Of a stretch of 15,400 nt of DNA, positions 6,532 to 13,025 are shown in pieces; position 1 is the first letter of the stretch, and every line of letters begins with the position of its first letter. Position numbers and translations under genes: made by a program. The notes under the pieces were generated by a model that was given only the letters and a program-made list of their open reading frames with translations, was not told where the DNA came from and did no database searches. This DNA is from Candidatus Methanoperedens sp. (GTDB taxonomy: Archaea > Halobacteriota > Methanosarcinia > Methanosarcinales > Methanoperedenaceae), in the NCBI GenBank assembly GCA_023249275.1, contig JAHFCV010000036.1, forward strand, positions 1 to 15,400, read 5' to 3'.

Positions 6532-7869
6532 TTATTTCCGTTTTTTAAGTTTTGCTGCAAGGGATTCCACCTGTTCTACGGCTGTGCCTATATAATTATC
6601 CGGGTTCATGATTGTTATAATTTCTTTTTCTGACATATATTTCGAGACGGTTTTATTTTTAATAAGAGCATCCTTCATGTGAATCCCGGACTCCCGCGCC
6701 GACATGGCGCACTGGCGCACAATCTCATGCGCTTCCTGCCTTCCCACGCCTTTCCTGCTCAGTTCCATCATTATCGCCTCGCCCATGTTCAGACCGTTGA
6801 GCATGTCCAGGTTTTTCCTGATGTTCTCAGGGTAAAAGCGCAGGTTCTGGATAATGGTAGTAGTAAGGCGTATTACATGGTCAGTGAGAACGCAGGATTC
6901 AGGGAAAACAACGCGCTCGCACGATGAATTGGTGAGGTCGCGCTCGTCCCATAGTGTATTGTTCATAAGCTCAGGCTCAACCATCGCCCGCACGATTCTT
7001 GCCAGCCCGCATACCTGCTCTGATTTTATGGGATTGCGCTTATGAGGCATTGTGGACGAGCCCACCTGTTTCTTGCCAAAACTCTCCTCCACTTCTGCGA
7101 TTTCACTCCGTGCAAGGCTTCTAATTTCAATACATATCTTATCAAGAGTTGTAACCGTGTTTGCCATCCACATCACGAATTCAGCATGCCTGTCCCGCTG
7201 GATAATCTGGTTTGAGACATCGGCAGCCTCAATTCCCAGGAATTCCATTGTTTTTTTCTGGATATCGATGCCTTTTTTCCCGAAAGCCGCCTGCGTGCCA
7301 ACAGCCCCGCTCATTTTACCGGCTGTGGCGCGGGGCATTAACTGGTCTAATCTTTCAAGATGCCTGTCGATTTCCGATGCCCATATGGCAAAACGCAACC
7401 CGTATGTGGTGGGAACGCCGATTTGCCCATGGGTTCTGCCCGCGCATACAGTATTCTTATGCGACAAAGCCCTATCCAGAAGGACGGAGCGCAATTTAGC
7501 GGTCTCTTTTCTTAATATCAAAATGGCATCCTTTACCTGAAGCGCTGTGGCGGTATCAAGAATGTCATTGGAAGTGGCGCCGAAGTGAACCCATTTTCCT
7601 GCATCCCCTGACTGCTCGGCAAGCGCAAGCACCACAGCCATAACATCGTGATGGATTTCATCTTCTATTCCCTTGACCCGTTCAAGTGTTACTTTACCTG
7701 CGCCCCGGGCAATTTTGGCGTCCTCTCCTTTCGGTATATAACCCGCAAACGCCTCAGCTTTTGCAAGGGCAGCTTCGACAGACAGCATTTTCAAAAGGCG
7801 CGTTTCCTCACTCCACACAGCCTTCATTTCTGGATGTCCGTAGCGGTATTCAATGGGGTGGATTGCCAT
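6532..7869 (-). CDS. purB: Adenylosuccinate lyase
   Basis: PurB is a homotetrameric cytoplasmic lyase of the fumarase/aspartase superfamily. It splits adenylosuccinate into AMP and fumarate, and SAICAR into AICAR and fumarate. The 445-residue length is normal. The superfamily signature GSSTMPHKRNP is at 270-280, on the flexible loop that carries the catalytic serine. TSNDILDT (99-106) and RTHGQ, with H147, supply conserved active-site positions. The ATG at 7869 lacks a clear ribosome site, but an AT-rich TATA-like tract lies about 23 bp upstream, suggesting a leaderless message. The GNAT gene is probably cotranscribed downstream. The gene diverges from the rhodanese gene across a 107-bp intergenic region. 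Confidence 0.97.
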   Translation of the reverse strand: MAIHPIEYRYGHPEMKAVWSEETRLLKMLSVEAALAKAEAFAGYIPKGEDAKIARGAGKVTLERVKGIEDEIHHDVMAVVLALAEQSGDAGKWVHFGATSNDILDTATALQVKDAILILRKETAKLRSVLLDRALSHKNTVCAGRTHGQIGVPTTYGLRFAIWASEIDRHLERLDQLMPRATAGKMSGAVGTQAAFGKKGIDIQKKTMEFLGIEAADVSNQIIQRDRHAEFVMWMANTVTTLDKICIEIRSLARSEIAEVEESFGKKQVGSSTMPHKRNPIKSEQVCGLARIVRAMVEPELMNNTLWDERDLTNSSCERVVFPESCVLTDHVIRLTTTIIQNLRFYPENIRKNLDMLNGLNMGEAIMMELSRKGVGRQEAHEIVRQCAMSARESGIHMKDALIKNKTVSKYMSEKEIITIMNPDNYIGTAVEQVESLAAKLKKRK

Positions 7870-7886
7870 GGAAGTACTTATTGTTG

Positions 7887-7898
7887 TTTTAATTAAAA
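7887..7898 (-). promoter_or_regulatory. TATA-like box for purB
   Basis: TTTTAATTAAAA is a 12-bp AT palindrome centred about 24 bp upstream of the purB ATG. The spacing fits transcription starting at or within a base or two of the start codon, consistent with the absence of a ribosome site. No clear BRE is visible upstream. Confidence 0.45.
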
Positions 7899-7945
7899 GA
7901 AACTATCGCACAAATAACTGTCTTTTTTTGAGGTTTGCAGTATTA

Positions 7946-7953
7946 TTAAAATA
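7946..7953 (+). promoter_or_regulatory. TATA-like box for the rhodanese lipoprotein gene
   Basis: TTAAAATA is centred about 27 bp before the ATG at 7977. No ribosome site lies in front of that ATG, so a leaderless transcript is likely, as for purB on the opposite strand. The two promoters share the 107-bp divergent region. Confidence 0.45.
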
Positions 7954-7976
7954 CTTGGGAACAATAATACTAATCT

Positions 7977-8381
7977 ATGAAAAGAATATGTTCTTTTGTT
8001 ATATTTGCAAGCTTCTTAATGATGATTGCAATATCAGGATGCATCGATACCGCAAAACAGCCCGAAAAAGCCCAATATGTAGATGTCAGCGTCCAGCAGG
8101 CTAAAGAAATGATTGATCGCGGCGAAGTTTTCATCATGGACGTGCGAACGCAGGAAGAATACGACGCCGGGCACATAAAAGGTTCAACACTGATACCGGT
8201 ACAGGTTCTTGATAAAAGGCTTAATGAACTCCCGCGCGACAGGAAAATCCTGATATATTGCAGGTCAGGTCACCGCAGCATACAGGCAAGTGAAATACTG
8301 GTAAATAATGGTTTTAAAGAGATATATAATATGAAGGGCGGAATCACGGAATGGATTAATGCAGGATATGAAACAGGGTAA
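7977..8381 (+). CDS. Rhodanese-domain lipoprotein (predicted membrane-anchored)
   Basis: This 134-residue protein has a basic N-terminus, a hydrophobic stretch at residues 6-19 and a lipobox-like ISGC with C22 as the candidate lipid-modified cysteine. This predicts export and anchoring on the outer face of the membrane. A single rhodanese domain follows. It contains FIMDVRTQEEYDAGHIKGS (52-70), the active-site loop YCRSGHRS with C95, and the closing GGITEW near 121-126. Rhodaneses carry a persulfide on that cysteine and transfer sulfane sulfur, or act in related sulfur or phosphate chemistry. The substrate here is unknown. The gene stands alone: purB diverges upstream, and a palindrome starts 3 bp after its stop. 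There is no obvious thioredoxin or sulfur-transfer partner nearby. Confidence 0.88.
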   Translation: MKRICSFVIFASFLMMIAISGCIDTAKQPEKAQYVDVSVQQAKEMIDRGEVFIMDVRTQEEYDAGHIKGSTLIPVQVLDKRLNELPRDRKILIYCRSGHRSIQASEILVNNGFKEIYNMKGGITEWINAGYETG

Positions 8382-8383
8382 GA

Positions 8384-8403
8384 CCCCGTATTTAAATACG
8401 GGG
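8384..8403 (+). repeat. 20-bp perfect palindrome, copy 1 of a dispersed element
   Basis: The arms CCCCGTATTT and AAATACGGGG are exact complements. The element begins 3 bp after the rhodanese stop codon and precedes the aha operon leader. AAGA on the left and ATT on the right are shared with the second copy at 12985-13004. It could act as a 3'-end hairpin for the rhodanese transcript; a T-run (8425-8430) follows only about 20 bases later. Confidence 0.85.
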
Positions 8404-8441
8404 ATTGATAATAATAATAACACGATTTTTCATTTAAAATA

Positions 8442-8539
8442 GCGATGCGCCCTTGCAGAACACCAATGCAAAACCGAATAATTTAAGTAGGTGCTCTCCT
8501 ATGCAAAGGAGTCAAAACGAGGCTATTATTTTGCATCGC
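8442..8539 (+). promoter_or_regulatory. Leader of the aha operon with repeated ATGCAAA motifs and competing stems
   Basis: ATGCAAA occurs at 8466-8472 and 8501-8507, and its complement TTTTGCAT lies at 8529-8536. GCGATGC at 8442-8448 is an exact complement of GCATCGC at 8533-8539. The 3' element (8529-8539) can therefore pair with any of three upstream elements, but only one at a time. A small CTCCT/AGGAG hairpin (8496-8500, 8507-8511) encloses the second motif. The 3' element ends two bases before the ahaH ribosome site GAGG (8541-8544). TATA-like candidates are TTTAAAAT (8433-8440) and ATAATTTAA (8478-8486); the second has a purine-rich BRE-like flank. The motifs could be protein-binding sites or RNA switching elements. 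Confidence 0.45.
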
Positions 8540-8550
8540 AGAGGATTTGA

Positions 8551-8877
8551 ATGACAAGAGCTGAAATTTTATCTGAGATTAAACGGGCAGAAGAAGAAGC
8601 TAAAAATTTAGTTGCCCAGGCAGTTGAAGCAAAAAACCAAAGGATTTCTGAAGCAAAAGCGCAATCCAGGGAGATTCTCAAAAAAGCCGGGGAAGAAAAC
8701 CTCGAATATGCTGCGTCCGAGATTGGCAAAGCACGGGAAATTATCAAAGAAGAAAGGGAAAAGCTCGTAGAAAAAGGCGCAGAAGAAGCTCTCGAAATCA
8801 AAAAGAAAGCAAATAAGAATGTAGCAAAAGCTACAAAATTTATTTTAACTGAGTTTGAGAGGGCAGCGAATGCTTAA
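8551..8877 (+). CDS. ahaH: A-type ATP synthase subunit H (peripheral stalk)
   Basis: This 108-residue protein is almost entirely charged and helical, rich in Glu, Lys and Ala with few prolines, as expected for the long coiled-coil H (G-like) subunit. Subunit H pairs with subunit E to form the peripheral stalks holding the A3B3 head against the membrane stator. It is first in the operon, the known position of ahaH in Methanosarcina-type clusters. GAGGA at 8541-8545 gives good spacing to the ATG. The last 8 bases overlap the start of ahaI, implying translational coupling. Confidence 0.85.
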   Translation: MTRAEILSEIKRAEEEAKNLVAQAVEAKNQRISEAKAQSREILKKAGEENLEYAASEIGKAREIIKEEREKLVEKGAEEALEIKKKANKNVAKATKFILTEFERAANA

Positions 8878-10849
8878 ACCCACAAAAATGACAAGGGTTA
8901 TTATTGCAGGCACAAAAAGCCTTATGGAGCCCACCATAGCTACATTCCACAGGCTGAACGTGCTGCACATAACAGATTATTTGGAAGAAGGGGCAGATTT
9001 CAAGATCGGCAAGCCTTTAAAACCTGCTTCCAAACTCTCGGAGTATCTCCTCTCTTTACGGGCAATATCCAACCAGCTTGGACTGAGGGAAAAAGAATCA
9101 CTCTTAAAACAAAGCTCAAAAGAATTACCTTCACAGATCGATGAAAAAATCACAAAGCTTCAAAAAGAAGTCTCATCACGTTTTGATGAATTAAGAAACC
9201 TAGAATTCAAGATAAAGGAAAAAGAAGACCTTGCATCTGCGGTCAAACCCTTCTTCGGGCTTCCGTTACCCTTGGAAGCCTACATGGGTTATGAAACAGT
9301 AAAAGTTTACACAGGATACATCGACGCAGACCTTGAACTGGGTCTCTCAAAGATAACGAAAAACTATGAACTGTTTACAGGGGAATACGAAAAAAGAAAG
9401 ATTTTTGCTCTCTTTATCCCGACGGCATTTGAAGCTGAAGCCCAAAAACTCCTTCAGGATGAGCGCTCCTATGTTGAACTGAAGGTTCCCCAGTTGAAAG
9501 GGAATCCGCCTGTCATACTCGATGAACTCACAAAAGAGATTAACATTCTCAAGGAAAAACATGCATCCATAAAGTCAGAACTTGATAATATCAAGAAAGA
9601 ATATTCTGATTTCGTAATAGCGGCGGATGAATATCTATCCATCGAAACACAGAAGGCAGAGGTGCCGTTGCGGTTTGCCACAAGCCCGAATGCATTTATT
9701 ATTGACGGCTGGGTGCCGTCAAGAAACTATGATGAAATAGAAAAAGAACTGCAGGAAAGTACGGGCGGGCTTGTATATTTAACCAGAGTTGAAGAGGAAG
9801 TAAAAGAGGAAGATATTCCCATCGAACTTGAAAATCCAACGCTTGCCAAACCTTTTGAATTATTGATTAATACATTTGCAACCCCAAAATACAGGGAGAT
9901 AGACCCGGCGTCAGTACTTTTTATCACATTCCCTCTTTTTTATGCAATAATGCTTGGTGATGTGGGATACGGCATTATCGTGGCTGCTATGGCTGTTCTC
10001 ATCAAGAACAAATTCAAGACTGGCGGTCTTAACGCGCTTGCATTGATATTGTTCCTTTCATCGATACTCTCAATAATTTTTGGTTTCATTTACGGGGAAT
10101 TTTTCGGATTCCCGATATTTAACGTGGGTATTTACCGCACGGGCGAAATAAAACACGGGATACTCGGAATTGCAGTACCGGCAATCGCGGGCATACATAT
10201 TCCTGTCCACAGGTTTGAATCCGTGCAGTCACTTCTTCTTTTGACTCTCGTAATTGGCATTATTCATATTCTTCTCGGACTGGTAATCGGCTTCAGGAAT
10301 CAGGTAATAGAGCATGGACTAAAACATGCGATTTTCGCAAAAGGAAGCTGGATGATGATTCTGATTGGCGGTGTCATGGCTATTGCAAAATTGATGCCGG
10401 CTGTGATGTCAAAGCTGCCGGTCCCAACAAGTGATCCGGTTTTTGCAGTTGGAGGAGGACTTGCAATAATAGGACTTGTACTTCTAATAATGGGTGAAGG
10501 TTTCATATCCATTCTGGAGATACCCACACTACTTAGCAATGTCCTGTCATACTCAAGGATACTTGCAATAGGTCTTTCATCGGCAGGAATAGCTCTTGCG
10601 GTGAATACACTTTCCATGAATCTTTTCATCAAGCCCGACGGTGTCTTAATGGGCAAGGGTGTAGTTCTTGCGCTTGTGGGCGTTGTTATTCTCTTTATCG
10701 GGCATTTAATAAACCTTTTACTTGGAATTCTCGGGCCAGGGCTTCACTCATTGAGGCTTCAGTATGTGGAATTCTTCACTAAATTTTATGAAGGGGGAGG
10801 TAAAAAATACGTCCCCTTTGGTTATAATAGAAAATATACGGAGGAATAA
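8870..10849 (+). CDS. ahaI: A-type ATP synthase subunit I (membrane stator, a-subunit homologue)
   Basis: Subunit I forms the ion half-channels next to the rotor ring and anchors the peripheral stalks. The product is 659 residues from the ATG at 8870. I preferred this to an upstream in-frame TTG at 8855 because GAGAGGG at 8857-8863 spaces well to the ATG. Residues 1 to about 345 form the cytoplasmic arm with heptad-like coiled-coil stretches. From about 348 onward there are about seven or eight hydrophobic segments. The essential arginine lies in SYSRILAIGLSS (R563), where it faces the rotor carboxylate. The conserved tail GPGLHSLRLQYVEFFTKFYEGGG closes the protein. The gene overlaps ahaH by 8 bases and is followed after 5 bases by ahaK. 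Confidence 0.95.
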   Translation: MLKPTKMTRVIIAGTKSLMEPTIATFHRLNVLHITDYLEEGADFKIGKPLKPASKLSEYLLSLRAISNQLGLREKESLLKQSSKELPSQIDEKITKLQKEVSSRFDELRNLEFKIKEKEDLASAVKPFFGLPLPLEAYMGYETVKVYTGYIDADLELGLSKITKNYELFTGEYEKRKIFALFIPTAFEAEAQKLLQDERSYVELKVPQLKGNPPVILDELTKEINILKEKHASIKSELDNIKKEYSDFVIAADEYLSIETQKAEVPLRFATSPNAFIIDGWVPSRNYDEIEKELQESTGGLVYLTRVEEEVKEEDIPIELENPTLAKPFELLINTFATPKYREIDPASVLFITFPLFYAIMLGDVGYGIIVAAMAVLIKNKFKTGGLNALALILFLSSILSIIFGFIYGEFFGFPIFNVGIYRTGEIKHGILGIAVPAIAGIHIPVHRFESVQSLLLLTLVIGIIHILLGLVIGFRNQVIEHGLKHAIFAKGSWMMILIGGVMAIAKLMPAVMSKLPVPTSDPVFAVGGGLAIIGLVLLIMGEGFISILEIPTLLSNVLSYSRILAIGLSSAGIALAVNTLSMNLFIKPDGVLMGKGVVLALVGVVILFIGHLINLLLGILGPGLHSLRLQYVEFFTKFYEGGGKKYVPFGYNRKYTEE

Positions 10850-10854
10850 AAAAT

Positions 10855-11082
10855 ATGGTAGCAGATGCTGGAATGATAGCAATTGGAGCAGGAATAGCAG
10901 TAGGACTTGCCGGAATAGGCGCGGGTATGGGCGAACAAGCCATAGGAGCCGCGGCTGTTGGAGCAATGGCTGAGGATGAGAAATTCTTTGGTAAGGGTCT
11001 TCTGATGACCGTCATACCTGAATCCATAGCAATCTTTGGTCTGGTCGTAGCGCTGATATTATTGTTCGTATTCAATGCATAA
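10855..11082 (+). CDS. ahaK: A-type ATP synthase subunit K (rotor-ring proteolipid, c-subunit)
   Basis: This 75-residue hairpin of two transmembrane helices matches a standard single-hairpin c-subunit rather than a duplicated or larger archaeal form. Helix 1 is glycine/alanine-rich with the GxGxGxG pattern (about residues 10-26). The polar loop AEDEKFFGKG (39-48) faces the cytoplasm. Helix 2 carries the ion-binding glutamate E56 in VIPESIAIFG, with S57 beside it. Helix 1 also holds E27 at the place where, by eye alignment, Na+-type rings have a glutamine (or glutamate), so each hairpin may carry two carboxylates. Ion preference cannot be settled from sequence alone. The gene has GGAGG at 10841-10845, across the end of ahaI, as its ribosome site, suiting a subunit needed in many copies. 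Confidence 0.95.
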   Translation: MVADAGMIAIGAGIAVGLAGIGAGMGEQAIGAAAVGAMAEDEKFFGKGLLMTVIPESIAIFGLVVALILLFVFNA

Positions 11083-11094
11083 AAGTGAACATAT

Positions 11095-11646
11095 ATGGGA
11101 CTTGATGCGATAGTTGAAGAGATTAAGGCTAAGGGCAGGGCAGAAGCCGATAAGATCGAAGAAGAAACCTCTCTTGAGATTTCAAAGATTATTGCGGATG
11201 CAGAAGCCGCTTCCGCCAGGCTCAAAACTGCAAAAGAGGATGCTGTCGGGAAAGAAATCGAGAGGATGAGGCAGCAGGAACTATCCAGCGCAAATCTCGA
11301 AGCTAAAAAAGCAAAACTCAACGCACGAAAAGAGATTCTCGACGAAGTATATGAGAATGCAAAAGAATCGGTCAAAAAACTGCCGGCTGAAAAAAACCAG
11401 AAGCTTCTGAAGTCAATTATCGAAAAAAACGAAAACAATAACGCCAAAATATATTCGAAGGCAAAGGATAAGCCTGTGGTTAAAAAACTCACAAAACTTG
11501 AATATGCCGGCGAGATTGACTGTATGGGTGGCGTTGTTATAGAAAACGCTGATGGGACAGAAGTCCTGGACTTCAAGTATGACACGATTTTAAAAAATGT
11601 GAGCGAACAGACATTGAAACAGGTTTCTGATATATTATTTGGGTGA
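11095..11646 (+). CDS. ahaE: A-type ATP synthase subunit E (peripheral stalk)
   Basis: This 183-residue protein has a long charged helical N-terminal half (about 1-105), predicted as coiled coil pairing with subunit H. A globular C-terminal domain binds the catalytic head. The conserved C-terminal motif is GEIDCMGGVVIENADGT, followed by DFKYDTIL, as in the vATP-synt_E family. GTGA at 11085-11088 is a weak ribosome-site match. The gene lies between ahaK and ahaC, as in Methanosarcina-type operons. Confidence 0.93.
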   Translation: MGLDAIVEEIKAKGRAEADKIEEETSLEISKIIADAEAASARLKTAKEDAVGKEIERMRQQELSSANLEAKKAKLNARKEILDEVYENAKESVKKLPAEKNQKLLKSIIEKNENNNAKIYSKAKDKPVVKKLTKLEYAGEIDCMGGVVIENADGTEVLDFKYDTILKNVSEQTLKQVSDILFG

Positions 11647-11654
11647 ACTAAGGA

Positions 11655-12674
11655 ATGGGAGCGGCAAACGACGTCAAATATGCATATATCGCAGCCAGAG
11701 TCCGGGCTATGAAGGGGAAACTCATCCCCAAAGAGATGTATCCTAAATTCCTCAACATGGAAATACCTGAAATAACCCGGTTTATCGGGGAATCCGAGTA
11801 CAAAAAAGATGTCGATGAACTCGGGAAAAAGTACAGCGGTATCGACCTCGTTGAGCACGCTTTAAATCAGAACCTTGCCCTGACCTATCGGAAATTAATA
11901 GACGTATCGCAGAATGAAGCCAACTTTTTGATTACCGAGTATCTTCGCTCATGGGATATCTGGAATATAAAAACCATAATCCGGGGAAAATTCTCAGGCG
12001 CAAGCGAGGACGAAATCCTCGAAGATGTGGTTTCTGCGGGTCAGTTGAGATACAGGGAGCTGACCGAGATCGTGAAAATTGGCACGGTGGAAGGCGTAAT
12101 CGCAGCATTTGCAAAAACACCGCACTACCCTGCGCTTGAAGGATATAATGGCGTCCTGGCTGATATCGAGAACTCCCTTGACAGAATGTATTATTCCAAC
12201 CTCATTAAAGTCGTTTCGGCTTCCGGGAATAAATTGTTCTTAAAATTCCTGAGAACGGAGATTGATTTGAAAAACCTGAAGATGCTTTTCAGGATGAAAC
12301 GGGCAGACATGGAACGCGAGGATATATTAAAGCTCCTTATCCCGGGCGGGATGGAACTCAAAGACGCTGACCTCTCAAGGCTTGCAGCCATGCCTCTTAG
12401 TGAATTCGTGCGCGCCATTGAAGAGTATTCTTACTGGAAAGCAATATCCGATGTCAGCGGTGAATTGACCTCACTCCTGAATATTGAAACACGGCTTGAC
12501 AAATATGGTCTTGCGTACGCAGCCAGCATATCGTATTATTACCCCCTTTCAATCCTTCCTGTTCTTGATTATATATTGAGCAAGAAGATTGAAGTGGATA
12601 ACCTCAGGATAATCGTGCGCGGAAAAGAAACCTCTCTTCAAGAGGACATAATAAAAGCCCACCTGGTGATGTAG
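11655..12674 (+). CDS. ahaC: A-type ATP synthase subunit C (central-stalk adaptor)
   Basis: This 339-residue soluble, mostly helical protein belongs to the V-ATPase d / AC39 family, which forms the funnel connecting the central rotor shaft (D and F) to the membrane ring of K subunits. Recognisable parts are the N-terminal YAYIAARVRAMKGKL, the segment RSWDIWNIKTIIRGK near residue 100, and the C-terminal ILSKKIEVDNLRIIVRGK, which together reflect the internally repeated architecture. GGTGA overlapping the ahaE stop (11642-11646) is a good ribosome site eight bases from the ATG. The stop codon abuts the ahaF start with no gap. Confidence 0.94.
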   Translation: MGAANDVKYAYIAARVRAMKGKLIPKEMYPKFLNMEIPEITRFIGESEYKKDVDELGKKYSGIDLVEHALNQNLALTYRKLIDVSQNEANFLITEYLRSWDIWNIKTIIRGKFSGASEDEILEDVVSAGQLRYRELTEIVKIGTVEGVIAAFAKTPHYPALEGYNGVLADIENSLDRMYYSNLIKVVSASGNKLFLKFLRTEIDLKNLKMLFRMKRADMEREDILKLLIPGGMELKDADLSRLAAMPLSEFVRAIEEYSYWKAISDVSGELTSLLNIETRLDKYGLAYAASISYYYPLSILPVLDYILSKKIEVDNLRIIVRGKETSLQEDIIKAHLVM

Positions 12675-12974
12675 ATGGAAATTGCAGTTGTCGGATCAAG
12701 CGATTTTGTCATAGGCTTTCGGCTTGCGGGAATTCGGAAAATCTATGATGCTTCGCAAGGCGAACTCGAAGCTAAAATACAGGGCGTTCTTAACGATAAA
12801 AACGTGGGAATTCTCGTAGTCCATAACGATGATATGAAAAAGTTGTCCCCCCAGATGCAAAAAACGCTGGATGACTCTGTTGAACCCACGGTGATAGCCA
12901 TTGGCGGAAAGGGTGAGAGCACAAACCTGAGGGATAAAATAAAGCAGGCGGTAGGTGTGGATCTCTGGAAATAA
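12675..12974 (+). CDS. ahaF: A-type ATP synthase subunit F (central stalk)
   Basis: This 99-residue Rossmann-like subunit binds subunit D in the rotating central shaft. Typical features are the opening EIAVVGSSDFVIGFRLAGI, the LVVHNDD segment after the middle strand, and the short C-terminal helix LRDKIKQAVGVDLWK. The ATG follows directly after the ahaC stop, with GGTGATG upstream inside ahaC as ribosome site. The usual next rotor partner, subunit D, is expected downstream of ahaB beyond the window. The stop codon is followed ten bases later by a palindromic element. Confidence 0.94.
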   Translation: MEIAVVGSSDFVIGFRLAGIRKIYDASQGELEAKIQGVLNDKNVGILVVHNDDMKKLSPQMQKTLDDSVEPTVIAIGGKGESTNLRDKIKQAVGVDLWK

Positions 12975-12984
12975 AGATTAAAGA

Positions 12985-13004
12985 CCCCGCATTTGAATGC
13001 GGGG
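12985..13004 (+). repeat. 20-bp palindrome, copy 2 of a dispersed element, inside the aha operon
   Basis: The arms CCCCGCATT and AATGCGGGG are exact complements around a TG centre. Compared with copy 1 at 8384-8403, the T-A pair at arm position 6 is replaced by a C-G pair, so the stem is preserved by a paired change. The flanks AAGA and ATT match copy 1. The element fills the ahaF-ahaA gap and ends nine bases before the ahaA ribosome site. Confidence 0.85.
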
Positions 13005-13025
13005 ATTATAGAAGGTGTCTTGGAA

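Noticed and set aside
7052..7540. A 162-codon plus-strand open frame opposite purB
   Set aside because: It is a shadow of purB, whose catalytic signatures lie in the opposite strand across the same bases.
8384..8403. Simple intrinsic terminator of the rhodanese gene as the full explanation
   Set aside because: No T-run follows directly, and the near-identical element between ahaF and ahaA sits inside an operon, so a terminator role alone does not account for both copies.
8855..8869. TTG at 8855 as start of ahaI
   Set aside because: It extends the overlap with ahaH and would place the good GAGAGGG ribosome site inside the gene; ATG 8870 has proper spacing from it.
10779..11858. A 359-codon minus-strand open frame opposite ahaK, ahaE and ahaC
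   Set aside because: It covers well-recognised plus-strand genes. Its translation is rich in Ser, Phe and Ile, as expected from reading Glu/Lys/Ala-rich coiled-coil genes backwards, and it shows no family signature.
12993..13025. An earlier TTG start for ahaA at 12993
   Set aside because: It begins inside the palindrome, adds eleven residues that do not fit the family, and lacks a ribosome site. ATG 13026 has AAGGTG nine bases upstream and gives the usual 578-residue length.
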